A stretch of 31,200 nucleotides of DNA from Planctomycetaceae bacterium (GTDB lineage Bacteria > Planctomycetota > Planctomycetia > Pirellulales > UBA1268), in contig SIAG01000001.1 of NCBI GenBank assembly GCA_009691925.1, positions 1-31,200 on the forward strand, given 5' to 3'. The notes below the pieces were generated by a model. The model was not told the DNA's origin and searched no databases. It worked only from the letters and a program-made list of their open reading frames with translations. Shown here in pieces: positions 23,312-30,809 of this stretch (within the stretch, counting starts at the first letter, position 1; each line of letters opens with the position of its first letter). The position numbers were made by a program, and so were the translations under genes.

Positions 23312-24394
23312 TCAAAGCCGCCCCCCGGCACTGATCCCTCCCGGGCCATCGGGGGTGCCGTCCCAGGGATGCCGCGGCGGTTGCCGGCCGATCCACCACC
23401 ACAGTCCCCCCGCCAGACTGATGAGGATCAGCGCCACGACCTGGGAAATCGAGAATGGCGTGCCAAGGGCGGGGGCCTCGTCGATTCGGATCATCTCGAG
23501 AAAAAAGCGCGAGATCGGGTGAAGCGTGAGCACGAGTGCGAACACGGCGCCGTCCCGTTTTGCAAGCGGGGTGAAGGCAACCGCCAGCCAGGCGAGGATC
23601 GCGGCGTCGACCGTCGCGTAGAGCTGGGCCGGATGGATGGGGAGGCTCCAGGGGCGGGCCCCTGCCGGCAGCGGCGGAACCAGCCCCCGCGCCGCCTGAT
23701 CGAGCCAGGGAGGGCTGTCCGGGGGGAAGCGGACGGCCCAGGGAAGATCACAGAGGCCGCCGAAGCAGCAGCCATTGAGAAAACAGCCGATCCGGCCGAT
23801 GGCCAGGCCGAGGAGCAGGCCCGGCGCGATGCAGTCGGCCAGGCGGGGCAGCGACAGGCCACGCCGCACCGAGAATCGCCACGCCGCCAGCGCGGAAGTG
23901 GGGATCGACCCGAACACCGTCAGCCCCCCGGCGGCGACATTGAGCACGCCGGGAAGCCCAGCCAGCAGGCTCCGCCCCGGCGGGAAGAACTGATCGTGGT
24001 ATTCGATCACATGGAACAACCGGGCACCGACGATGCCCCACAAGAAGACCTCGAGCCCGAGGGCGAGGATCGTGTCGGCATCGTAGCCGGCGCGGCGGCC
24101 GCGGAGGATCGACAGCCACGTTCCCGCCGCCGCCGCCAGGAGGAGCATCACGCCGTAGCCGCGCACCGGGACCCCCGCACCGTCGTCGAGCGCGGGGAGC
24201 AACCAGAGGATCATCGCGCCGGCCAGTGCCAGCGGGAGCCCGAGCCCCAGGAGGGCCTCACGGGCGCCGGTCCTGCGCCAGGCATAACCCAGCCCAACCA
24301 CACCGGCCACGGCCCAGACGGCCAGGAGCAGACCCCAGCCAAAGACCGGCAGTCCGCCGAGATCCGCGGGGAGATGGAAGAGGGTGGAGTGCAC
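23312..24394 (-). CDS. lgt: Prolipoprotein diacylglyceryl transferase with extended N-terminus
   Basis: Lgt moves diacylglycerol from phosphatidylglycerol onto the lipobox cysteine of prolipoproteins in the inner membrane. Family motifs are the GARLFHVIEY segment (about 124-132), GGLTVFGS (156-163) and GLAIGRIGCFLNGCCFGG (196-213), then HPISRFFLEMIR near the end. At 360 residues it is longer than the usual 260-300. The extra N-terminal 65 residues contain a segment (PVFGWGLLLAV... to RRTG, 16-43) that resembles the normal first-helix segment (PVRGYGVMLLL... to RRAG, 76-103). The GTG start is chosen because this N-terminus matches remembered planctomycete Lgt proteins. In E. coli Lgt the histidine of an HGG motif is essential; here the aligned position reads FGS. 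It follows panC by 52 bp. Confidence 0.93.
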   Translation of the reverse strand: MHSTLFHLPADLGGLPVFGWGLLLAVWAVAGVVGLGYAWRRTGAREALLGLGLPLALAGAMILWLLPALDDGAGVPVRGYGVMLLLAAAAGTWLSILRGRRAGYDADTILALGLEVFLWGIVGARLFHVIEYHDQFFPPGRSLLAGLPGVLNVAAGGLTVFGSIPTSALAAWRFSVRRGLSLPRLADCIAPGLLLGLAIGRIGCFLNGCCFGGLCDLPWAVRFPPDSPPWLDQAARGLVPPLPAGARPWSLPIHPAQLYATVDAAILAWLAVAFTPLAKRDGAVFALVLTLHPISRFFLEMIRIDEAPALGTPFSISQVVALILISLAGGLWWWIGRQPPRHPWDGTPDGPGGISAGGRL

Positions 24395-24446
24395 GGCGGC
24401 AGGGATCCAGGACGGGCGGCGGCCGCCGCAGGGGAACCGGAGCGCT

Positions 24447-25313
24447 TCAGGGGCGCGGCGGCAGGAGAAGGTTGTCGAGGAGGCGGGTGGTGCCGACGCG
24501 GCCGGCAACGAGGGCGACGGCGGCGCCGCCGGGCCGGGGGGAAACGAGTGACTCCGGATCGACCACCCGCGCGTACTCGACCGGGACGTCGCGGGCGCGG
24601 AGGGCGGCTCGGATCGCCTCCTCGACCAGCGCCACGTCATCGCCTGCCTGCCAGTGCCTGGCCGCCGACTCGAGCCCTTCGTGGAGCGCCACCGCCCGCC
24701 GCCGCTCGGCGGGAGAGAGGTAGGCATTGCGCGAGCTCATCGCCAGGCCGTCGGGCTCGCGGACGGTAGGGCAGACCTCGATGGCGATCGGGATCGCGAG
24801 GTCGGCGACCATCCGCCGGACGACGACGGTCTGCTGCCAGTCCTTCGCGCCGAAGTAGGCGGCATCGGCGGCGACGACGTTGAACAGCCAGCAGACAACG
24901 GTGGCCACACCGGCAAAGTGCCCCGGACGGATCGCCCCCTCGAAGTCGGCCGCGGGAGCAGCGACGACGACGCTCGTGGCATGGCCGGCGGGGTAAGCTG
25001 TCGACGCCTCCGGCAGAAATACCCACCGCGCCCCGCTGGCCCCCAGCAGCGCTAGGTCGGCAGGGAGCGTCCGCGGGTAGCGGGCCAGATCCTCGCGGGG
25101 GCCGAACTGCTTCGGGTTGACGAAGATCGAGACGACGACATCGTCGCACTCCACACAGGCGCGCTCGACGAGGCTGGCGTGGCCGGCGTGGAGCGCGCCC
25201 ATCGTCGGCACGAAGCCGACCCGTCGGCCGGCGCGGCGGGCGGCGAGGATCGTGTCGCGCATCAGGCAGGGCTCGGCCACGACGAGCGGTGCCGGTGAGG
25301 AAGGGGTATTCAT
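24447..25313 (-). CDS. panC: Pantothenate synthetase
   Basis: A 288-residue enzyme that joins pantoate and beta-alanine with ATP in pantothenate (CoA precursor) synthesis. The nucleotidyltransferase signature PTMGALHAGH is at 36-45, FVNPKQFGP follows at 64-72, then the pantoate/ATP site GAIRPGHFAGVATVV, YFGAKDWQQ and the TVREPDGLAMSSRNAYLSP segment with the KMSKS-like loop. Length is normal. The ATG overlaps the folK-fusion stop as ATGA, so translation is coupled. The rest of the pan pathway is not in the window. Confidence 0.97.
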   Translation of the reverse strand: MNTPSSPAPLVVAEPCLMRDTILAARRAGRRVGFVPTMGALHAGHASLVERACVECDDVVVSIFVNPKQFGPREDLARYPRTLPADLALLGASGARWVFLPEASTAYPAGHATSVVVAAPAADFEGAIRPGHFAGVATVVCWLFNVVAADAAYFGAKDWQQTVVVRRMVADLAIPIAIEVCPTVREPDGLAMSSRNAYLSPAERRRAVALHEGLESAARHWQAGDDVALVEEAIRAALRARDVPVEYARVVDPESLVSPRPGGAAVALVAGRVGTTRLLDNLLLPPRP

Positions 25314-26407
25314 CCCGTTGCCTCCACCGCAGCAATCGCCTCATCGATGGCCCGGCCGAGGTCGTCCGCCCCGACGACGACGACGGCCAGCGGTCCGTTG
25401 CCACCGCGCGTCCCGCACCGCAGGCGCGTTAGGAGCCGCTCCTGGAGGCGCACGAGACCGGCGGTCGGATCGCTCCCCGGGCTCCCCAGCTCGGCGAAGA
25501 GGTTCGTGGCCTGCTCGCGGCCGGCGGCGTGGCAGGTGAGCCGTGCGGCGAGGGCTTCTGGCGAGGCTCGCAGCAGGATCGCGACATGCGGTGCCACCGT
25601 CCGGGCCGACGCCGCGCCATAGTCGGCCTGGAAGCGCTCCAGGGCCGACGGGGCGAGTGCGTCTTCGGCAGCCACCAGGAGCGTTCCGAGCCAGTAGTCG
25701 GTGACGGTGCCGTGTGGATCGTCGGGCCAGCTGGCAGTCTCTAGCGCCGCGGCGCAGGCCGAGAGCGCGTCGCTCCACGGCAAGGTGGCGGCGACGCCGG
25801 AGCGGGAGGGCTTCCAGGGGAGCGCCCGTGGAGCATGGACGAGGCGCGCCAGCGTGGCATCGGCAATGGCGCTGGCCACCTCGGCCGCACCCGCCCCCGG
25901 CACGCCGACGACGGCCACGTGAAGGTGCGGGTGCGAGATGTTGTCGAGGAGCTCACGGAGGCTGCCGCCGGAGAGAGGGTGGCGGAGATCTGGGGCGATC
26001 TCAACGGCAGGCTCGAGCACGAACCGGCGCGTCGACATCCGCGGGTGGGGGATCGTCAAGGCGGCGCCGGCGACGATGCTGTCGTCGAGCACGAGTTGGT
26101 CGTAGAGAAGGATGTCGAGATCGAGCGTCCGCGGGCCCCAGCGCTCCGTCCGGTCGCGGTGGAGCGTGTTCTCGACCGCGGCGAGCACGCCGAGGAGCTC
26201 GTGCGGCCCCAGCTCCGTCTCGACCAGGCAGGCACCGTTGAGGAACGGGGCCTGATCGGGAGGGCCACCGATCGGCCTGGTCTCGCGGTGTCGGCTCACC
26301 GTCCGCAGCGTGATGCCGGGCATCACGCCGAGGAGCTCGATAGCGTGATCGAGTTGCTCGCGCCGGGCCCCCTGATTGGAACCGCATCCGATCAGGCAGC
26401 AGGCCAT
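25310..26407 (-). CDS. folK: FolK (HPPK) fused to a deoxynucleoside-kinase-like domain
   Basis: A 365-residue two-domain protein. Residues 1-165 are 6-hydroxymethyl-7,8-dihydropterin pyrophosphokinase of folate synthesis, with GCGSNQG at 7-13, PFLNGACLVET, the signature RWGPRTLDLDILLYD (89-103) and IPHPRMSTRRFVLEP. Residues from about 162 resemble a deoxynucleoside-kinase-type P-loop fold: HLHVAVVGVPGAGAAEVASA at the place of the P-loop, then TVTDYWLGTLLVAAEDAL like the DRY-adjacent helix, VAILLRASPEALAARL like the PDLVVLL strand, and a last strand VVVVG. The P-loop reads GVPGAGAAE and lacks the Lys-Ser/Thr of Walker A, so kinase activity is doubtful. The ATG at 26407 has GGGAG six bases upstream. 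It heads folK-panC-lgt. Confidence 0.9.
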   Translation of the reverse strand: MACCLIGCGSNQGARREQLDHAIELLGVMPGITLRTVSRHRETRPIGGPPDQAPFLNGACLVETELGPHELLGVLAAVENTLHRDRTERWGPRTLDLDILLYDQLVLDDSIVAGAALTIPHPRMSTRRFVLEPAVEIAPDLRHPLSGGSLRELLDNISHPHLHVAVVGVPGAGAAEVASAIADATLARLVHAPRALPWKPSRSGVAATLPWSDALSACAAALETASWPDDPHGTVTDYWLGTLLVAAEDALAPSALERFQADYGAASARTVAPHVAILLRASPEALAARLTCHAAGREQATNLFAELGSPGSDPTAGLVRLQERLLTRLRCGTRGGNGPLAVVVVGADDLGRAIDEAIAAVEATG

Positions 26408-27381
26408 GTCGCACTCCCTGCAGGTCCGGCGGGCGGTTCCCTGCCGCGGCCGGCCGGGGAGGTCATCGATTGCGGGCGCCTTCGGCCGCTGGAGAAGATT
26501 GTTCCCCGCCTGGTGGCCCGCCGGCAAGCGCTGCCGCAGGGATCGCATCGTCCCCGCTGCGGGGCCCTTGGTTGGCTGTCATCGGCCTCACCGAGCGATC
26601 GGCGGTCCCACCCCATCACCGGGAACGTCTGGCAGCCCGCCCGAGCCGAGCACGCCGGCATCACCGATCCCCACTCCGGGGCGATGAAACGGGGAAAGTG
26701 GGGGGGACATCCAGGCCACGACCGAGGTCGTCGACATTCGCTCCGTCGTGTCGTCGCCCCCCAAGCTCTTTTCCCGTTGCACGGCGATCCGGACAGTCCT
26801 CCGGTTGCCACCGCGCCCAATCTTTAAGTCTTCAATCGACCCATCATGCTCCTCGTCCGCGACCTTCGTCCGGCATCGTTCGAATCCCCATGCGAGGCAA
26901 CGAGTCGAAGGGAAGGACTTCAGCGGACCAGTGCCGTTCCATCGGCGAATCGATCGTGATGCATGGCAGTGAATCTCTTCTCCGGCAGGCATGACGACCG
27001 ACGCTGGGCCGTGTCGAATCGCTCGGCCGTTGATCCGACGTGATGCGGATCAGCAGCCGTCGAATCCTCGACGCGTCGCCATTCTTGTGGGATGCGCTGG
27101 GTTGTCAAGCAAGGGGCTTGGGAGCCGCGCCATACGCGGAAAAAACGTGGAGGGTGTGCGGCGCTGAAGCGCGCGGAGCGTTGCTGGCATGGGTTGACAG
27201 CAGCGCCAGCATCGTCGCGCTTCACGGCAGCAGCGGCGCGGGGCTCTTGCCAGTCCGCCCGTGGGCGGCCACAACTGATGGCCGTGCCCGTCGCCAGCTG
27301 ATCGATCGCGCTCCACGGCAGTCTCGATCGAAGTCGCCGGCCGAACTGAAGTGGTTGTGGCGAAGGCTCGGGGTGTCGTTG
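26408..27381. other. Divergent gap of about 970 bp without a supported gene
   Basis: Several open frames exist on both strands but none has a recognised domain, a good start or convincing codon use; the longest candidates (minus 26588-26992, plus 26470-26994) are Arg/Ser/Pro-rich in the way GC-rich shadows are. It separates folK (-) from the CPBP gene (+), so both promoters should be here, but I could not assign one with confidence. It may hold a decayed gene. Confidence 0.5.
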
Positions 27382-28209
27382 ATGGCTCCACGTGACGACG
27401 GTGAACGTGACTGGCGCGATCCGGCGGCGGAGGCCGACGAGGCGCTCGACAGCCTGCTGCGCGAGGTCGATGCCGATCCTCCAACCCCGGCCGGAGCCGA
27501 CGGCGCCGGCGCGGCCCCCGCCGACAACTACTGGGCGCTGTCGCGGATGCCGCTGACGAGCCTCGTCTTCATTCTCCCGCTCGTGCTCGCGTACGAAGGG
27601 GGCGTGTTGTTGCTGGGACGGAGTTCCCCTCGCAACGGCGCCGACGTCTGGCTGCGGCACCTCCTCGATGCGCTCGGATTCGGCGAGTATTTCCTCCTCC
27701 CGGTGCTCACGATCCTCGGCTTGCTCGCCTGGCAGCACATCGAACACGACCGCTGGCGCTTCAGTCCGGGGGTGCTTGTCGGGATGGTGGCGGAGTGTTG
27801 CCTCCTGGCCGTCGTGCTCGTGGGGGTGGCGCGGCTGCAAAACCGCCTCTGGCCGCTTCTCCTCGAGCCTGGCCTGGAGGGGATCTTCGCGCGGTTCATC
27901 GGATTCTGCGGGGCGGGGCTCTACGAGGAGGTGCTCTTCCGCCTTCTCATGCTCCCAGCCGTGGCCTGGGGGCTGGGGCGGATCGGCACGCCGCCGGGCC
28001 CGTCGATCGCCTGGTCGGCGATCCTCACGAGCCTCCTCTTCAGTGCCGCCCACTACGTCGGGCCGTTAGGCGACAGCTTCCAGCTCTACAGCTTCACCTT
28101 CCGCACCGTCGCCGGGCTGTTCTTCGCGCTCCTCTTTATCGTCCGCGGATTCGGGATCGCAGCGGGGACGCACGCCGCCTACGACATGTTCGTCGCGCTC
28201 CTCCCCTGA
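27382..28209 (+). CDS. CPBP-family intramembrane metalloprotease
   Basis: A 275-residue membrane protein of the CPBP (CAAX protease/bacteriocin-processing, Abi) family. An acidic soluble N-terminus (1-50) is followed by about six to eight helices. Catalytic-type motifs are YEEVLFR (181-187; EExxxR), FSAAH (220-224) and GTHAAYD (262-268), which give the glutamates and two histidines expected for zinc. The usual roles are protein processing at the membrane or maturation of peptides; the bacterial substrates are mostly unknown. The ATG at 27382 is chosen as the first start before the predicted protein; a longer in-frame stretch to 27040 is low-complexity and has no support. Confidence 0.88.
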   Translation: MAPRDDGERDWRDPAAEADEALDSLLREVDADPPTPAGADGAGAAPADNYWALSRMPLTSLVFILPLVLAYEGGVLLLGRSSPRNGADVWLRHLLDALGFGEYFLLPVLTILGLLAWQHIEHDRWRFSPGVLVGMVAECCLLAVVLVGVARLQNRLWPLLLEPGLEGIFARFIGFCGAGLYEEVLFRLLMLPAVAWGLGRIGTPPGPSIAWSAILTSLLFSAAHYVGPLGDSFQLYSFTFRTVAGLFFALLFIVRGFGIAAGTHAAYDMFVALLP

Positions 28210-28217
28210 TGATCCGC

Positions 28218-28244
28218 GGGAAAAATGCAAGGAGAATTTTTTCC
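28218..28244 (+). terminator. AT-rich hairpin after the CPBP gene
   Basis: GGAAAAAT and ATTTTTTCC can pair around a loop of about nine bases, starting nine bases past the CPBP stop. The stem is weak in GC but ends in a T6 run on the plus strand, which could support termination. Only moderate support. Confidence 0.35.
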
Positions 28245-28410
28245 AGGCGTCCACGGTGGAGTTGCCCGCCGATCGGCCGATCCGGGGAGCCGGGTTGGTG
28301 GCGGCGACGGTGATTTTTATACTTCGGTCCCCGGTCGCGGCGTGCGCTGGCCGACGGAAGGAGGTCGACGGGCACGGTCGTCACCAATCGCTCAGAGGAG
28401 AATCCCCCGC

Positions 28411-28950
28411 GTGCTGTCGGCCCGTCCCAAAGTCACCGACCTCGTCTTCCAGCTTTACGGGCGCGTTCTGCATCCGGAGCTGTTCGAGATCCATGCCACG
28501 CGCTCGATCGAACGGGGCGGCTACTCGGCCAGCGTCTCGATCACCAGCGCCGGCCATATCATCTGCTGGCGCAAGGATGGCCTCGTGCTCTCGGAGGTGG
28601 CGACGGCGGCGACGGCGCCGCTGCCCCAGAAGCGCAGGCTCTTCTCGTACCGTCTCTGCGGAGAGCGGAGTGACCGGATGGAATGCCGCGGTGGGGCCTG
28701 CTACCAGATGTGCTTCCAATTGGAGACGGTGGCGCCGGAGCTATTCTGGACCTTCCAGCAGGAGCTCTGTACCGATGGGGGGCGCAACGGACTGCTCCAC
28801 CGCTTCGAGGCGGGAAGCCGGATGGCGCTGGGCGCCATCAGTTGGATCAATCTCGAGACCCGTTCGAAGAGCCTGCACGTGCAGGCCTTTCACACCTTCC
28901 CCGACGACCTGGCGATCGTGAAGAGCCAGACCCTGTTCGAGACGCCGTAG
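28411..28950 (+). CDS. DUF2617-like protein of unknown function
   Basis: A 179-residue soluble protein that I associate with DUF2617-type proteins of planctomycetes (family recalled, not searched). It opens VLSARPKVTDLVFQLYGR, then has LHPELFEIHATRSIERGGYS, a strand SVSITSAGHIICWRKDG, and a conserved-looking run around RRLFSYRLCGERSDRMECRG and YQMCFQLETV, ending AFHTFPDDLAIVKSQTLFE. No catalytic motif can be named. The GTG start has GAGGAG ten bases upstream; an upstream Met would add over 60 low-complexity residues. It lies 32 bp before a receiver-domain gene, suggesting one transcript. Confidence 0.8.
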   Translation: MLSARPKVTDLVFQLYGRVLHPELFEIHATRSIERGGYSASVSITSAGHIICWRKDGLVLSEVATAATAPLPQKRRLFSYRLCGERSDRMECRGGACYQMCFQLETVAPELFWTFQQELCTDGGRNGLLHRFEAGSRMALGAISWINLETRSKSLHVQAFHTFPDDLAIVKSQTLFETP

Positions 28951-28982
28951 CCCCGGCGGCCCCCCCGACGAGGACCGAGACC

Positions 28983-29456
28983 ATGAGCCGATCCGCCGCC
29001 GATCCCGAGTCACCGCGCCGCAGCCGCGTGCTGATCGCCGACGACAACGAGCCCAACCGCGAGCTCCTCGAGGTCTATCTCGCCGACATCGAGTGCGATA
29101 TCGCCACCGCGGTCGACGGCAAGGACACGCTTGAAAAGGTGGCGACGTTCCACCCCGACGTCATCCTCCTCGACGTCATGATGCCGAAGCTCTCCGGCTT
29201 CGAGGTCTGTCAGCGTCTCAAGGCCGACCCGGCGACGAGCCCGATCATGGTCCTGATGGTGACGGCCCTCGGCGAGCTCGGCGATATCGAGCGGGCCGTC
29301 GAGTCGGGCACCGACGATTTCCTCTCCAAGCCGGTCAACCGAGTGGAGCTCGTGAAGCGCGTCGAAAACATGCTCAAGCTGCGGCATGTCACCGACGAGC
29401 TCGAGCGGCTGCGGAGCTACATCAGCAGCATGGACGACGACCAGCCGCCGCGCTGA
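28983..29456 (+). CDS. CheY-like response regulator (single receiver domain)
   Basis: A 157-residue protein that is one receiver domain (about 14-135) with short tails. The phosphorylation set is complete: Asp20 and Asp21 in IADDNEPN, the phospho-acceptor Asp64 in VILLDVMMPK, Thr94 in LMVTALGE, and Lys116 in LSKPVN. A helical tail (LKLRHVTDELERLRSYISSM) may be a coiled coil. There is no DNA-binding or enzymatic output domain, so it would act by protein contact. No histidine kinase gene is near. GAGGA precedes the ATG. It follows the DUF2617-like gene by 32 bp and is convergent with metF. Confidence 0.95.
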   Translation: MSRSAADPESPRRSRVLIADDNEPNRELLEVYLADIECDIATAVDGKDTLEKVATFHPDVILLDVMMPKLSGFEVCQRLKADPATSPIMVLMVTALGELGDIERAVESGTDDFLSKPVNRVELVKRVENMLKLRHVTDELERLRSYISSMDDDQPPR

Positions 29457-29562
29457 CGCCCCGTGGCAAAAGCTCGCCGTGGCTGTCCGACGGCGGGCGG
29501 CCGGTGGATCCAGCGCGACTGGTCTGATCCGGACGCATCCGGCGGCGCGCGTGGCGCGGTCC

Positions 29563-30444
29563 TTAGGCCCGGCGGCCGCCGATGCCGACGGCCTCGAGAA
29601 CGCGCGACGTCGCCGGCGATTTGTTGAGCACGTAGAAGTGGATCCCGGGGACGCCGGCAGCGACGAGCTCCTCGACCTGCTTGGCAGCGAACTCGACCCC
29701 CGCCTCGAACTGGGCGGTCTCATCGTCGCCGGCAGCTTCGAAGCCGCGCGTGAACGACTCGGGGAGCCGGGCCGCGCAGAGCGAGGCGATCCGGCGGATC
29801 TGCGGGAAGTTCGTGACGGGCATCACACCCGGCACAATCGGCGCCTGGATGCCGAGGCGGCGGCAGGCGTCGCGGAAGCGGAGGAAGTCGGCGTTGTCGT
29901 AGAACAGCTGCGTGACGATGAGGTCGCCGCCGCTTTCCACCTTGCGCTTGAGGTTTTCGAGGTCGGTCTGTGGGGAAATGGCTTCCTGGTGGGTCTCGGG
30001 GTAGCCGGCCACGAGGATCCCGAAGCGGGGGAACTCAGCGCGAATCAGCGCCACGAGCTCGGAGGCATAGGAGAGCCCGCCGTCGACAGCGTGGAACCCC
30101 GTTTCTCCCTTGGGGGGATCGCCGCGGAGGGCAACGATCGCCGTCACGCCGAGGGCCTCGGCCTCGCGGAGGTAGCCGCGCAGTTCATCGACGGTGCTGC
30201 CGACGCAGGTGAGGTGGCTGGCGACGGCGACGCCGTGGCGCTGCCGCAGGCCGGCGAGGATCTCGAGGGTCTTGCCGCGGGTCGAGCCGCCGGCGCCGTA
30301 GGTGCAGGTGATGAGCGCCGGCTCCCAGGCAACGAGGTCCTCGACGGTCTGCCACATCGCGGCTTCCGACTCGGCCGACTTGGGGGGGAAGAGCTCGAAG
30401 GAGAGGCCGATTCGGCCGGGGGGATAGCTGTGGAGGATCGACAC
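29563..30444 (-). CDS. metF: 5,10-Methylenetetrahydrofolate reductase
   Basis: A 293-residue TIM-barrel flavoenzyme that reduces methylene-THF to methyl-THF for methionine synthesis. Visible family sequence: SFELFPPKSAESE with the catalytic Glu near the N-terminus, TCTYGAGGSTRGKTLEI, HLTCVGST, VALRGDPPKG, then DLIVTQLFYDNADFLRFRD and PIVPGVMPVTNFPQI. Length is normal for MetF. The start chosen is the GTG at 30444, beginning SILHSYPPGRIGLSFE; the frame upstream is low-complexity and then translates the tRNA-Leu backwards, so it is not coding. No strong ribosome-binding site is seen. It is separated from the tRNA by a G-rich array. Confidence 0.96.
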   Translation of the reverse strand: MSILHSYPPGRIGLSFELFPPKSAESEAAMWQTVEDLVAWEPALITCTYGAGGSTRGKTLEILAGLRQRHGVAVASHLTCVGSTVDELRGYLREAEALGVTAIVALRGDPPKGETGFHAVDGGLSYASELVALIRAEFPRFGILVAGYPETHQEAISPQTDLENLKRKVESGGDLIVTQLFYDNADFLRFRDACRRLGIQAPIVPGVMPVTNFPQIRRIASLCAARLPESFTRGFEAAGDDETAQFEAGVEFAAKQVEELVAAGVPGIHFYVLNKSPATSRVLEAVGIGGRRA

Positions 30445-30603
30445 GGTGGCGGATCTCTGGGGTGGGGCTGACCGGAAGTCGGCAGAAGGGGGGGCGCTGA
30501 ACCGCGGGCTCCCGCCAACAGAACGATTGTAGCGCCCTCCCGCTCGGGATGCAGCGCCGGGCCGGGGGGGAGAGTCGGACCGGGCGAAAGCCGAGGAAGC
30601 GGT

Positions 30604-30635
30604 GGGGGCGGTGGGGGCGGAGGGGGCGGAGGGGG
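30604..30635 (+). repeat. 9-bp G-rich repeat with G-quadruplex pattern
   Basis: Four runs of five G (30604-30608, 30613-30617, 30622-30626, 30631-30635) are separated by CGGT or CGGA. This perfect period-9 array meets the classic G-quadruplex pattern on the plus strand and an i-motif on the minus strand. It lies about 160 bp upstream of metF (-) and 92 bp upstream of tRNA-Leu (+), i.e. between divergent transcripts. Confidence 0.85.
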
Positions 30636-30726
30636 TCGCTCGAGCCACGCTCGGGGGGCGCCGCGACGGAGGCTGGCGTCGAGAGTCGGGAATCCGTAGG
30701 CTTCTGCGGCGTTCACGCGCCCTCGA

Positions 30727-30809
30727 GCCGGAGTGGCGAAATGGCAGACGCGGCGGACTCAAAATCCGTTGCCAGCAATGGCGTGTGGGTTCAAGTCCCA
30801 CCTCCGGCA
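30727..30809 (+). tRNA. tRNA-Leu (anticodon CAA)
   Basis: An 83-nt type II tRNA. The acceptor stem GCCGGAG pairs with CTCCGGC; the D-loop region has TGGCGAAATGGCAGACGC; the anticodon stem-loop is CGGA-CTCAAAA-TCCG with anticodon CAA (reads UUG); a long variable arm TGCCAGCAATGGCG and the T-arm GTGGGTTCAAGTCCCAC follow. The discriminator base is A and the CCA end is not encoded. On the other strand it gives the familiar false peptide VPEVGLEPTRH, which appears as an N-terminal extension of the metF frame. Confidence 0.96.

Noticed and set aside
27040..27381. Longer N-terminus of the CPBP protein
   Set aside because: No hydrophobic or family sequence and no start with a ribosome-binding site; the ATG at 27382 fits better.
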